A DNA stretch of 26,616 nucleotides, taken from an uncultured Clostridia bacterium. GTDB lineage: Bacteria; Bacillota; Clostridia; Oscillospirales; CAG-272. Positions 6,083-12,903 of this stretch are shown here, piece by piece. Location: NCBI GenBank assembly GCA_937884385.1, contig CALGCW010000220.1, forward strand, positions 1 through 26,616, written 5' to 3'. Positions within the stretch are counted from its first letter, which is position 1, and every line of letters begins with the position of its first letter. Position numbers and translations under genes: made by a program. The notes beneath the pieces are model-generated. The model was not told the origin of the DNA and did not search any database. It saw nothing but the letters and a program-made list of their open reading frames with translations.

Positions 6083-6226
6083 GACGAAGTAGGCGTAACT
6101 CTTAACAATAACGGTTACAACGGTGACCTTACAAGCCGTCAGGCAGGTTCCATCGGTGGCCAGATGGTTAAGAAGATGGTTGAGTCCTACGAAAATAACC
6201 TCGGTGCGACACCCACAACAAAATAA
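6083..6226 (+). pseudogene. 5'-truncated second SASP gene
   Basis: The last 47 codons of an alpha/beta SASP gene plus a stop codon. It is in frame with, and the same length as, the end of the intact copy at 3683-3880. The first 97 nt of homology (6084-6180) are identical to that copy; the tail differs and encodes ENNLGATPTTK instead of ENSLGANNTTK. Reading upstream in frame there is no ATG, GTG or TTG before a TAA at 6038-6040, and about 18 N-terminal residues are missing. No SASP-type ribosome binding site or promoter precedes it. The normal downstream terminator is still present. I therefore call it a gene remnant whose front was lost when the MORN/LRR-TIR cassette arrived. Confidence 0.9.
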
Positions 6227-6329
6227 TTAACTCCGATAGTGTGCGCTGCGGCGCAAAGAAGCAAAAATTTTTCACTTTTTCGGGCGAGGTCAAAGCATCT
6301 CGCGCGGCAATAACCGAATAAATTTTTCA

Positions 6330-6364
6330 GAAGGTGAACGAGCAATCGCGCGCCTTCTTTTTTT
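6330..6364 (+). terminator. Intrinsic terminator after the SASP remnant
   Basis: GAAGGTG (6330-6336) pairs with CGCCTTC (6350-6356); inside is a 2x2 internal loop and a 3-bp CGA/TCG extension. Eight T follow. It resembles the terminator of the intact SASP gene. Between the remnant's stop codon and this site (6227-6329) nothing else is recognised. Confidence 0.8.
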
Positions 6365-6367
6365 GTG

Positions 6368-6396
6368 TTGACAAAAGTTGTTTTTGACGATATAAT
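6368..6396 (+). promoter_or_regulatory. Perfect-consensus sigma-A promoter of the HD hydrolase gene
   Basis: TTGACA (6368-6373), a 17-nt spacer, and TATAAT (6391-6396), 33 nt before the start codon. Confidence 0.92.
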
Positions 6397-6429
6397 TAAC
6401 ATAGATTTACCGTATGAAAGGAAATGCGT

Positions 6430-6855
6430 ATGATTTATACTGATAACACAAAAAAGGCGCTTAAGCTATGCTTTGAAGCGCACAGGGATCAAGTTGACAA
6501 GACGGGGCTTCCTTACGTTTTTCATCCGTTTCATTTGGCGGAGCAGATGGTCGACGAGGAAACTACTGTATGCGCGCTTTTGCACGATGTTGTTGAGGAT
6601 ACGGATTATACCCTTGACGATTTAAAGGAAATGGGCTTTTCTCAAAGCGTGCTTGAGGCTCTCTCTTTACTTACTCACGAAGAGGGAGTACCTTATATGG
6701 ACTACGTTAAGAGGATCAAAGCTAACGAGATCGCGCGTGCGGTAAAGATTGCCGATCTTAGGCATAACAGCGACGTGACACGCCTTGACACCCTTACCGA
6801 ATGGGATATCGCAAGGAATGAAAAATATGCCGAAGCATTAAAAATATTACTTTAA
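6430..6855 (+). CDS. Single-domain HD hydrolase related to the RelA/SpoT hydrolase domain
   Basis: A 141-residue HD-superfamily metal-dependent phosphohydrolase. Metal-ligand motifs are in order: FHPFH (H32), ALLHDVVEDTDYT (H52, D53 and the EDT pair E56/D57), and VKIADLRHN (D109). This spacing and wording match the hydrolase half of RelA/SpoT proteins and stand-alone small alarmone hydrolases. Hydrolysis of (p)ppGpp or a related nucleotide is therefore the best guess, but substrate is not proven. No synthetase or TGS domain is attached. The start at 6430 is preferred over the in-frame ATG at 6424, because the AAAGGA site (6417-6422) is 7 nt from the former and only 1 nt from the latter. It stands alone between its own promoter and terminator. 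Confidence 0.85.
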   Translation: MIYTDNTKKALKLCFEAHRDQVDKTGLPYVFHPFHLAEQMVDEETTVCALLHDVVEDTDYTLDDLKEMGFSQSVLEALSLLTHEEGVPYMDYVKRIKANEIARAVKIADLRHNSDVTRLDTLTEWDIARNEKYAEALKILL

Positions 6856-6863
6856 AAACAGGG

Positions 6864-6894
6864 AGCAAGCAGGGAGATGCTTGCTTTCTTTTTT
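6864..6894 (+). terminator. Intrinsic terminator after the HD hydrolase gene
   Basis: AGCAAGC (6864-6870) pairs with GCTTGCT (6879-6885), then TTCTTTTTT. It begins 8 nt after the stop codon. Confidence 0.85.
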
Positions 6895-6920
6895 GTGGAT
6901 GATTAACGTAAAAAAGGAAT

Positions 6921-6954
6921 AAAAAAGGCGCTCGCAAGGGAAGTACCCTTGCGA
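6921..6954 (-). terminator. Minus-strand terminator of the DUF4886 lipoprotein gene
   Basis: On the minus strand a perfect 9-bp stem, TCGCAAGGG with CCCTTGCGA (plus coordinates 6946-6954 and 6932-6940), is followed after GCGCC by six T. It lies about 30 nt beyond the stop codon. Confidence 0.8.
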
Positions 6955-6984
6955 TCTTTAAATTTATTAGGAGACAGGACCTTA

Positions 6985-9093
6985 TCAGTTATATTCGTGA
7001 CCAAAAAGATTTCCTGCGTATCCGTTGCTTGCGTTGCCGACGTCCGAGGATGCTGTGCTGCTTCCTGAGGTAACCGTGCCGTCGTTTGTACAGTTTGTAA
7101 GAGTTGCTGCCGCAAATTTTTCTGCAACGATACCGCCAACGTTTATTGTGGTTGCAGTTATCGAACCGTGGTTTGCGCAGTTTTCATACGTAACGTCCGT
7201 CCAAGAGCCGCCTACGATACCGCCAACGAGCTCTCTGCCTGTGATCGTGCCGTAGTTTTCACAATTTGTGATCTTAACACCGAATTCTGCTATGTATCCG
7301 ACAATACCGCCAATCTGGTTATTTCCTGCCGTAATATTTACGTAAGAAACGACGTTTTCAATTCTTGCGCCTGCCCTTGCCATACTTGCAAGAGAGCCCA
7401 CACGTCCCATTTCGGTCGTGATCTCTCCGCGAAGAATAAGGTCGTGCACGTATCCGCCTACCGCGCTGAACAAGCCCTTTGCCCAAGTGTCACCTGTGTA
7501 ATTGCCGCGGAATGTGATCGTATGTCCTGCACCGTCGAAATTAGCATTGAAGCTGTTTGCGGGGTCGACCCAGCCGGTTTCATTTGAGGAACAAATAGGA
7601 TTCCAGTTATCTGCACTAAGGTCTATATCTGCTGTAAGCTTGAAGTATGTATTAGTATCTGTAAAGCTCTTTCCCTTAGTGAAGTTGGAAAGCGCCCACA
7701 TATCCTCTGCACTCTGGATGAGGTAGGGATTTTGCTCGGTGCCTTCACCCTCAAACATATCGGAAAGATTCGTAGGAGCAGGGGGATACTTCGACTTTGT
7801 GACCTCAAATGGGTTAGCGATCGCGTTTGCAACACTTTCCTTGCAGATGTTGATTTCCGTTTCGCTCAACGAATAATTAAATCCGCTGTCAGTTGGCTTC
7901 CACGCGAGATCGGACATATCTATGCCTGTAAGTACGCTTACAAGGTTCATAGAAGCTATATATCTGCCTGCACCGTATGTCAAGTGGTTATGCTCATCGC
8001 GCTTAAAGGTGTCACCAATGGTGGAGGTTCGTGCGTTTTGGATAGCAGTACCGTTAGGAATGATAGCAACAAAATCCTTATTCAAAACAAAGTTTTTCAT
8101 ACAAGAAACAATTCCATTATACATTGTCATTTGATCAAAATTATATTTTGAGAAATGAGCTGCGGTCGTGCCTTGCTGATATGCCCAAGTCTGATGCCAT
8201 ACGAACTTAACGTTGGGATTAGCATTGGGGTTGTTTTCCTCGTCGGTGGCAATACCGTAAACGTAGTTCATCAAATTTTGAAGATTTCCGAAAGAGCTCG
8301 GGTCACCGCTGGCAGAGCTGCCCTGCTGGAATGTGATGAAGTCCCAATCCGCATATTTTATAGCCTGCTCCATAGTCCAGTTGGTGTAAGATGTTCCGTC
8401 GAACCAGCCCTCTTTTTCCAAACCGAAGCGATATGCAGGTGCGTTTGATTGAGCATTTGCCCAGTGAGTGTCAAGGACGCATCCGCCTATATAAATATCT
8501 GCTACAAGTATGTTTTCTACGGGTATTCCGACACTCTTTGCGATCTCATAAGCGTAGTTGATGGTGTCATCTGCAAATGAGTTTCCTATCATAAGGACCT
8601 TAAGTCTGTCCGCGGGGGATACCGTTACCTCATAGGTCTTGCTGATGTCGATACCCGTCACCTTGACCTGTACCTCATACGTGCCTGTTTTCATAGAATT
8701 GAAATCCTCGCTTGTGACGGTATATTCTTCTTCTGATAAAGCTCTTTCCGTATCGTTGGACATAAGTGCCACTACCTCAATGCCGTCAGCGCTGAAATCC
8801 TCTGCAAAAGCAAATTCCGTTTTTGCGCCCGTAATAACGATATCCGTTATCTCTGCAGGACCGTCGGGATCATCCTTGTCGGTAACGGTAGTTGTACCGG
8901 TGCTTGTAGTTGTGCTCGTACTTGTGCTTGTACTTGTACTTGTACTTGTACTGGTGCTCGTACTTGTGCTCGAACTGCTGCCTGATGGGGTAGTAGTTGT
9001 CGTGGTAGTTGTGGGAAGTATCTCACAAGCTGAAATTGAGATGGCGATAATGATCATAATTGCCAAGATCGCGAGTGTTGTTTGTTTTTTCAT
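6985..9093 (-). CDS. Surface lipoprotein: Ig-like + DUF4886 (SGNH-fold hydrolase) + GLUG-like repeats
   Basis: A 702-residue lipoprotein with a signal peptide and lipobox ending at C23 (ISISAC). A Thr/Ser-rich linker (about 28-70) is followed by an Ig-like domain (about 80-158: EITDIVITGAKTEF ... TYEVTV). A DUF4886 domain starts at about 163; KVLMIGNSFADD has the SGNH-type nucleophile S172, and DEHNHLTYGAGRY near residue 365 supplies the expected Asp/His. DUF4886 members are thought to be carbohydrate esterases. From about 447 to the end, GLUG-like units (INNxxxxG pattern: VGGIVGGSW, VGGIVAEKF) may form a beta-solenoid for polymer or wall contact. The start has AAAGGAAT 6 nt upstream. Its role is probably removal of acyl groups from a polysaccharide at the cell surface, matching the divergent uptake locus. 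It follows the AraC gene in the same direction. Confidence 0.88.
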   Translation of the reverse strand: MKKQTTLAILAIMIIIAISISACEILPTTTTTTTTPSGSSSSTSTSTSTSTSTSTSTSTSTTTSTGTTTVTDKDDPDGPAEITDIVITGAKTEFAFAEDFSADGIEVVALMSNDTERALSEEEYTVTSEDFNSMKTGTYEVQVKVTGIDISKTYEVTVSPADRLKVLMIGNSFADDTINYAYEIAKSVGIPVENILVADIYIGGCVLDTHWANAQSNAPAYRFGLEKEGWFDGTSYTNWTMEQAIKYADWDFITFQQGSSASGDPSSFGNLQNLMNYVYGIATDEENNPNANPNVKFVWHQTWAYQQGTTAAHFSKYNFDQMTMYNGIVSCMKNFVLNKDFVAIIPNGTAIQNARTSTIGDTFKRDEHNHLTYGAGRYIASMNLVSVLTGIDMSDLAWKPTDSGFNYSLSETEINICKESVANAIANPFEVTKSKYPPAPTNLSDMFEGEGTEQNPYLIQSAEDMWALSNFTKGKSFTDTNTYFKLTADIDLSADNWNPICSSNETGWVDPANSFNANFDGAGHTITFRGNYTGDTWAKGLFSAVGGYVHDLILRGEITTEMGRVGSLASMARAGARIENVVSYVNITAGNNQIGGIVGYIAEFGVKITNCENYGTITGRELVGGIVGGSWTDVTYENCANHGSITATTINVGGIVAEKFAAATLTNCTNDGTVTSGSSTASSDVGNASNGYAGNLFGHEYN
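8888..9012 (-). repeat. Low-complexity Ser/Thr-coding microsatellite
   Basis: Tandem hexamers (acttgt/gctcgt type on the plus strand) code for an alternating Ser-Thr run, next to a run of Thr codons (8990-9012). Because the unit is 6 bp, slippage would change linker length without breaking the frame. Confidence 0.85.
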
Positions 9094-9133
9094 AAATATT
9101 CCTTTCTTTATATTTTTTTATGTTTTTTTGCAT

Positions 9134-9142
9134 TTTATATCA
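9134..9142 (-). promoter_or_regulatory. Candidate extended -10 promoter of the DUF4886 lipoprotein gene
   Basis: On the minus strand, TGA followed directly by TATAAA (plus coordinates 9142-9134), 41 nt before the start codon. No good -35 hexamer lies 16-18 nt upstream, so activation by a regulator or co-transcription from the AraC gene is possible. No terminator is seen between the two genes. Confidence 0.4.
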
Positions 9143-9188
9143 GAATTTCATAATTGTTTTTCGTTGCAGAGAGTAGTTCAACGTGGGA

Positions 9189-10037
9189 TCACTTGCTTAT
9201 CGGACTTTGCGAAAGCTTTTCCTTTTTGTATTCCGTGGGTGTTTTGCCTTTGATCCTTTTGAAGCTTTTTGACATATACTTAACGTCCGAAAAGCTGAAT
9301 TGCTGTGCTATCTGTGAGAGGGAATAATTCGTAGTGACGAGCATAGACGCGACCTGCTCTATCTTCTGCCGCGTGCAGTAAGCGAGAGGCGTTTGCCCGT
9401 ATTCCTTCTTAAAAGCTCTTTCAATATGGGATTTACTGATAAACAGGCTGTTGCTTATGTCCTCAAGAGTTATTTTATCTGTGATATGGGTGTCGATATA
9501 GTTTTTTATCATCTCGGGGACACGGTCCGTTGATTTTTCCTGATACGGGGATGGGAATACCTGCTGGAACATCTCCATAACTGCAATACTGAGCTTGTCA
9601 TAGTTGATAGGACCGTCTCGGTTCAAAAGGTTGATAAGATGCACCATCAAGCTGTTAAGGTTACATCTTTTGATGTATACGCTATCGTTCAAATGGTAGC
9701 TTGAAACCAAAAAATCCACGAAATCGCCCTTGAGAACTATAAAGGTCTTTTCATACGGATCCTTGCGGTCGGCATAGTAGATGTGATATCTGAGCTTATT
9801 CAAAAAATAGAAATCACCGGCACTTACGGTATACTTTTCCTCGGGTGTTTCAATATACCCTGTACCCTTGGTGACATACTCAAAAACATAGTAATCGTAA
9901 GGGAATTGGTTGGTCACGTTATGGATAATTCGGTAATTTGGGTTGGGATGAGTTATCCCCGCCATGATCACCGTTAGGAAATCGTTCCCGGATGTATTGT
10001 GCGCTACGATCTCTTCTCCCCAAGAGCTAATGTACAT
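9189..10037 (-). CDS. AraC-family transcriptional regulator
   Basis: A 282-residue regulator. The N-terminal half is a cupin-type sensor (about residues 20-130: VFEYVTKGTGYIE, YTVSAGDFYFLN), which in this family usually binds a sugar. The C-terminal 100 residues hold two helix-turn-helix units: KITLEDISNSLFISKSHIERAFKKEYGQTP and the second with YSLSQIAQQFSFSDVKYMSKSFKRIKGKTPTEYKK, the AraC signature. The ribosome binding site AAGGGGG is six nt before ATG. It is divergent from the polysaccharide uptake operon and directly upstream of a co-oriented esterase lipoprotein gene, so it most likely activates both in response to an imported oligosaccharide. Palindromes near its own promoter suggest autoregulation. 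Confidence 0.94.
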   Translation of the reverse strand: MYISSWGEEIVAHNTSGNDFLTVIMAGITHPNPNYRIIHNVTNQFPYDYYVFEYVTKGTGYIETPEEKYTVSAGDFYFLNKLRYHIYYADRKDPYEKTFIVLKGDFVDFLVSSYHLNDSVYIKRCNLNSLMVHLINLLNRDGPINYDKLSIAVMEMFQQVFPSPYQEKSTDRVPEMIKNYIDTHITDKITLEDISNSLFISKSHIERAFKKEYGQTPLAYCTRQKIEQVASMLVTTNYSLSQIAQQFSFSDVKYMSKSFKRIKGKTPTEYKKEKLSQSPISK

Positions 10038-10071
10038 ATTTTTCCCCCTTTAATAGGTGTTTGTCAATTGT

Positions 10072-10100
10072 ATTTTATCATAATAAATCGGGTTTGTAAA
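10072..10100 (-). promoter_or_regulatory. Promoter of the AraC-family regulator gene
   Basis: On the minus strand, TTTACA (10100-10095), a 17-nt spacer, and TAAAAT (10077-10072), with TGA directly before the -10. The start codon is 34 nt further. Confidence 0.7.
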
Positions 10101-10116
10101 GCACGAAAAATTCATT

Positions 10117-10137
10117 TTTTGTGCATATTACACAAAA
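10117..10137. promoter_or_regulatory. Palindrome, candidate operator upstream of the AraC promoter
   Basis: TTTTGTG (10117-10123), 7 nt, CACAAAA (10131-10137), a perfect inverted repeat 17 bp upstream of the -35 of the AraC gene. The position fits an activator or autoregulatory site. Confidence 0.45.
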
Positions 10138-10237
10138 TATAAACTAACTATTATACAAAATATATAAAATGCAACAAAAAGGAGAATATTTCACCCCGCA
10201 TTGAATAATTGAGAAGGTTTTTTTTACCCCTCGTGTA

Positions 10238-10246
10238 TGATAAAAT
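10238..10246 (+). promoter_or_regulatory. Candidate extended -10 promoter of the uptake operon
   Basis: TGA-TAAAAT at 10238-10246, with only a T-run where the -35 should be. This form is common at activator-dependent promoters. If used, the mRNA leader would be over 300 nt. A second weak option is TTGTAC (10501-10506), 16 nt, TATAGG (10523-10528). Confidence 0.35.
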
Positions 10247-10302
10247 GTAAATGTGAAACTATATGCAAAAGGATACAGGCTGAAACGGTGTACTTTTTAC
10301 TC

Positions 10303-10317
10303 TTACACGTAGTGTAA
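10303..10317. promoter_or_regulatory. Palindrome in the uptake-operon leader
   Basis: TTACAC (10303-10308), GTA, GTGTAA (10312-10317). A perfect 6+3+6 inverted repeat that overlaps a TAAAAT (10315-10320). It shares the core GTG(T)/CAC with the palindrome at 10117, so both could be sites for one regulator. Confidence 0.4.
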
Positions 10318-10469
10318 AATGACACATAAACGGCACTCGGTTACTACCTTTTGGACAAAGACTTTAGAGAGTGTGAGGGTGCAATGCGAGTTCCTTTAGC
10401 GAACGGTTATTCAAAATAGGCGGTGGGCGCGCCGATTTTACGCTTTTTCCGGAACTATTCGGAATTAGA

Positions 10470-10484
10470 ATCTCATATTGAGAT
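10470..10484. promoter_or_regulatory. Third palindrome in the divergent region
   Basis: ATCTCA (10470-10475), TAT, TGAGAT (10479-10484). A perfect 6+3+6 inverted repeat about 86 nt before the first gene of the operon. Function unknown; operator or small leader stem-loop. Confidence 0.35.
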
Positions 10485-10570
10485 GCCCAATCCAAGCGTG
10501 TTGTACTCACGTTCAAAAAAATTATAGGAGAATGAATAATCAAAGGTACAATTGACTATTCAGAGTGATT

Positions 10571-11659
10571 ATGAAAAGAACAGTTACAGCAGTGGCCTTT
10601 TGCCTTTTAGCAAGCATCCTTTGTCTTATGATAACAGGCTGTGAGCAAACCACAACAGGTCCCCAAAAAATCATTGAGTCGCTTACAGCGACAGAAACAT
10701 CCACAACATTGAAGATAGGTGAATCGATCTTGCTCACAAACTTCTACGAGATCAAGGGAACGTCTGCTTTGAGTGCTGCTCAGAGAGCCTGCACTTATGA
10801 ATCCAGCAACCCCGACGTAGTTGTGATCAATGCAAAGAGAGCAGAAGCGGTAGCACCCGGAACTGCAACCATTACAGTTACATCAAACATTGATGCTACG
10901 ATGTCTTGCTCGTTTGAGGTAGTCGTAGCAAGAGTGTTTATTGACAGAGAGCTTTCTATGATCCCCACAGAGGATGATTTTACTAACGAATGGGATGAGG
11001 CAACAAAGACAGGCTCATTCAGAACAAGCTCCGGTATTACGAACTTCTACTACATTTCCGACATTTATTCAACACAGTGGTACGTTGAAACAGACATCAC
11101 TGTTAACAGTGTAAACTTCGGCGATAGATGGCCCAAGATCGGTATCGTAGCATCCGGCAAGAACTCTGATGGAATTGAAACAATGGTAGCATTCTTCCTT
11201 AATGCTTCTATCGGCTTGTACGATACTTACGATGAGGCAGGTAATCTTATCACAGGTGCAGACAATAACAATTGGAACGAATTCGGCGTTTGCGAGGTAG
11301 CACAGGGTAAGCACTGGGCTTGGGAGTCCGGAATCACGAACTCCTTGGCAAGACATCACGATTATGCTTGGAATACCGGTGATGCTACCGTTACGTTCGG
11401 CTCCACGTTTAAGCTTGGTGTAGCACGTGACGGAGCTAACTTCCATATTTACGTAAACGGCAATTATATGGGATCTTATCAGCTCAGCTCCGAGCTCGAT
11501 ATCCTTTACGATAACGGACAGCCTATGGCAAGCAACGTTGGCTTCTATCAGTTCAGCAGCGACGTTACATTCGCAAACTATTCTGCAACGTCCGATCCTA
11601 CAGAGGTTGCTAAGAAGGTTCCCGCAGAGCCCATCTACTGCGATTTCTTGGAAGACTAA
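10571..11659 (+). CDS. Lipoprotein with Ig-like (Big_2-type) and lectin-like domain
   Basis: A 362-residue lipoprotein with lipobox MITGC (C24). Residues about 35-120 resemble a bacterial Ig-like domain: TTLKIGESILL, CTYESSNPDVVVI and the closing PGTATITVTS are typical Big_2 phrases. The remainder (about 125-345) looks like a concanavalin/LamG-type beta-sandwich: it contains WYVETDITVNSV, WPKIGIVASGK, FKLGVARDGANFHIYVNG and VGFYQFSSDVTFANYSAT, as in glycan-binding modules. No catalytic motif is seen. The start is placed at ATG 10571 rather than the in-frame GTG 10565, since it gives a standard lipoprotein signal; the ribosome binding site is poor, perhaps meaning regulated translation. As first gene of the operon it may hold the polysaccharide at the surface. 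Confidence 0.82.
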   Translation: MKRTVTAVAFCLLASILCLMITGCEQTTTGPQKIIESLTATETSTTLKIGESILLTNFYEIKGTSALSAAQRACTYESSNPDVVVINAKRAEAVAPGTATITVTSNIDATMSCSFEVVVARVFIDRELSMIPTEDDFTNEWDEATKTGSFRTSSGITNFYYISDIYSTQWYVETDITVNSVNFGDRWPKIGIVASGKNSDGIETMVAFFLNASIGLYDTYDEAGNLITGADNNNWNEFGVCEVAQGKHWAWESGITNSLARHHDYAWNTGDATVTFGSTFKLGVARDGANFHIYVNGNYMGSYQLSSELDILYDNGQPMASNVGFYQFSSDVTFANYSATSDPTEVAKKVPAEPIYCDFLED

Positions 11660-11662
11660 TCC

Positions 11663-12886
11663 GTGAACCTGTTCAGATCTAATACAGAAGCTTTAAGGAG
11701 ATCGTTTCCCGCAAAAACGAGCAAGCGCTTCGCTTGCTGGGCAACGGATCTCATAATAGTAGCTTTGGTTGCAGAGCTTATCTTTACAGGACTGTTTCAG
11801 ATAGTGCAGGGAACTGCAGCATACCGAGCGGCAGAAAACGATCTCAACGCTGAGATCGCCTATTACGAGAGCTTTACTGAAGAGACGCACGTGGTCGAGT
11901 ACGTGGACGGGCAAAGAGTCACAACTGATGTGACGGTGCTGAAAAACGTATACAGAGCCATCTGCCTTTCTTACGAGATCTTCGGAAACGATCAGCGACC
12001 CGATTTTACCATTGAATCGGGTCACGACGTTACAATAAACGGTGTTCATTCGAGAGAAAACGACAACGTTGCGTATTTTTACACACGGTATCTGAAGGAG
12101 CATCCCGAGATAGCACCAGGGGCAGAGAAGGATCTGTTTAAGGTGTATAAAAAGGCTTTCGGAAATGACGCGGAGTTTATGTTCACGTTCAATGAGGAGC
12201 TCTCGGATATGCCCGTTCTCAATACGCAGGTAGCGTATTATCTGTTTTACTATCTGTTTATCGACTCCGCCGATACCGTCGGTCAGACGGGAGCGACATA
12301 TTACGAGGCCTATTACAATGCCTATTCTTCAATGCTTGAGGAGGCGGAGATGCTTGTTCTTCAAAGCGAGCCGTATTATTCAACGCATTACCGAAATTAT
12401 ATGCAAGCATTTTCGGCTCAAGCGAGATACACGAATATTACATTGGTCGTATCGATACTTGCTTCGTGCTTGATTATTTTGCTTGTACCGAAGTTTTTAT
12501 TCAAAAACGAGAGAACTATCTCCTACAGACTGTTTGGGCTTGGCGTAATTAACTCGCACGGCAAAGCTAACGAATGGTACGTGATCGTGATAAAAACATT
12601 CCTTGAAAGCTTTGGTCTTATCCCAATCGCGTTTATCCTGTATATGTTTCCTCCCTTCAGTGGGGGATACGAGGCAATGTTCGTGCCTGTGAGCGTGGAT
12701 AGCGGTGTATCCTTTGGACTTATAATACTCGTTATATCGCTCATTGGTATTGCGGTAAGCGCAGTCGGATTATTCACTAACAATAGACAAAATTTATTAA
12801 ATCTGATCTTCAATGATTTTGTGGTCGATATTCACCTTCAGGATGACGGTGAAGTCGGCGAGGTTAATCAAGGAAGACCGTATTAA
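11663..12886 (+). CDS. RDD-like multi-pass membrane protein
   Basis: A 407-residue membrane protein beginning with GTG 3 nt after the previous stop codon; a GGAAG site lies in the end of the preceding gene. The first membrane segment (about 26-48) is preceded by SKRFACWATDLIIVAL, which matches the start of the RDD family (conserved Arg and Asp). About 200 residues, probably outside the membrane, separate it from segments near 258-280, 308-330 and 351-371. A short acidic tail (DDGEVGEVNQG) ends the protein. RDD proteins have poorly known roles; some are proposed in ion transport or as accessory membrane proteins. Its place between a surface lipoprotein and the sugar-binding protein suggests an accessory part of the uptake complex. 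Function not assignable from sequence. Confidence 0.75.
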   Translation: MNLFRSNTEALRRSFPAKTSKRFACWATDLIIVALVAELIFTGLFQIVQGTAAYRAAENDLNAEIAYYESFTEETHVVEYVDGQRVTTDVTVLKNVYRAICLSYEIFGNDQRPDFTIESGHDVTINGVHSRENDNVAYFYTRYLKEHPEIAPGAEKDLFKVYKKAFGNDAEFMFTFNEELSDMPVLNTQVAYYLFYYLFIDSADTVGQTGATYYEAYYNAYSSMLEEAEMLVLQSEPYYSTHYRNYMQAFSAQARYTNITLVVSILASCLIILLVPKFLFKNERTISYRLFGLGVINSHGKANEWYVIVIKTFLESFGLIPIAFILYMFPPFSGGYEAMFVPVSVDSGVSFGLIILVISLIGIAVSAVGLFTNNRQNLLNLIFNDFVVDIHLQDDGEVGEVNQGRPY

Positions 12887-12903
12887 ACGAAAGGATAATT
12901 GAT

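Larger units (their letters stand above)
10038..10570. other. Divergent regulatory intergenic region
   Basis: 533 nt without a convincing gene between the AraC gene and the uptake operon. It holds a good minus-strand promoter, a candidate plus-strand extended -10, and at least three perfect palindromes, entered separately. The part from about 10320 to 10460 shows only weak short inverted repeats, and I recognise no known riboswitch. A tiny frame, ATG at 10531 after AGGAGA (seven codons), has poor spacing and was not called. Confidence 0.7.

Noticed and set aside
6083..6226. Functional second SASP gene with an alternative start
   Set aside because: No ATG, GTG or TTG exists in frame between the TAA at 6038 and the homologous segment, and about 18 N-terminal residues are absent.
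8639..9253. 204-residue plus-strand frame with a Val-Leu run opposite the DUF4886 lipoprotein
   Set aside because: The Val-Leu run is the antisense of the Ser-Thr microsatellite; no ribosome binding site, and it crosses the end of the AraC gene.
10320..10460. Riboswitch or small RNA in the operon leader
   Set aside because: Only short weak inverted repeats were found and no known riboswitch core was recognised.
10531..10554. Seven-codon leader peptide before the uptake operon
   Set aside because: The AGGAGA directly touches the ATG, spacing is wrong, and the peptide has no meaningful composition.
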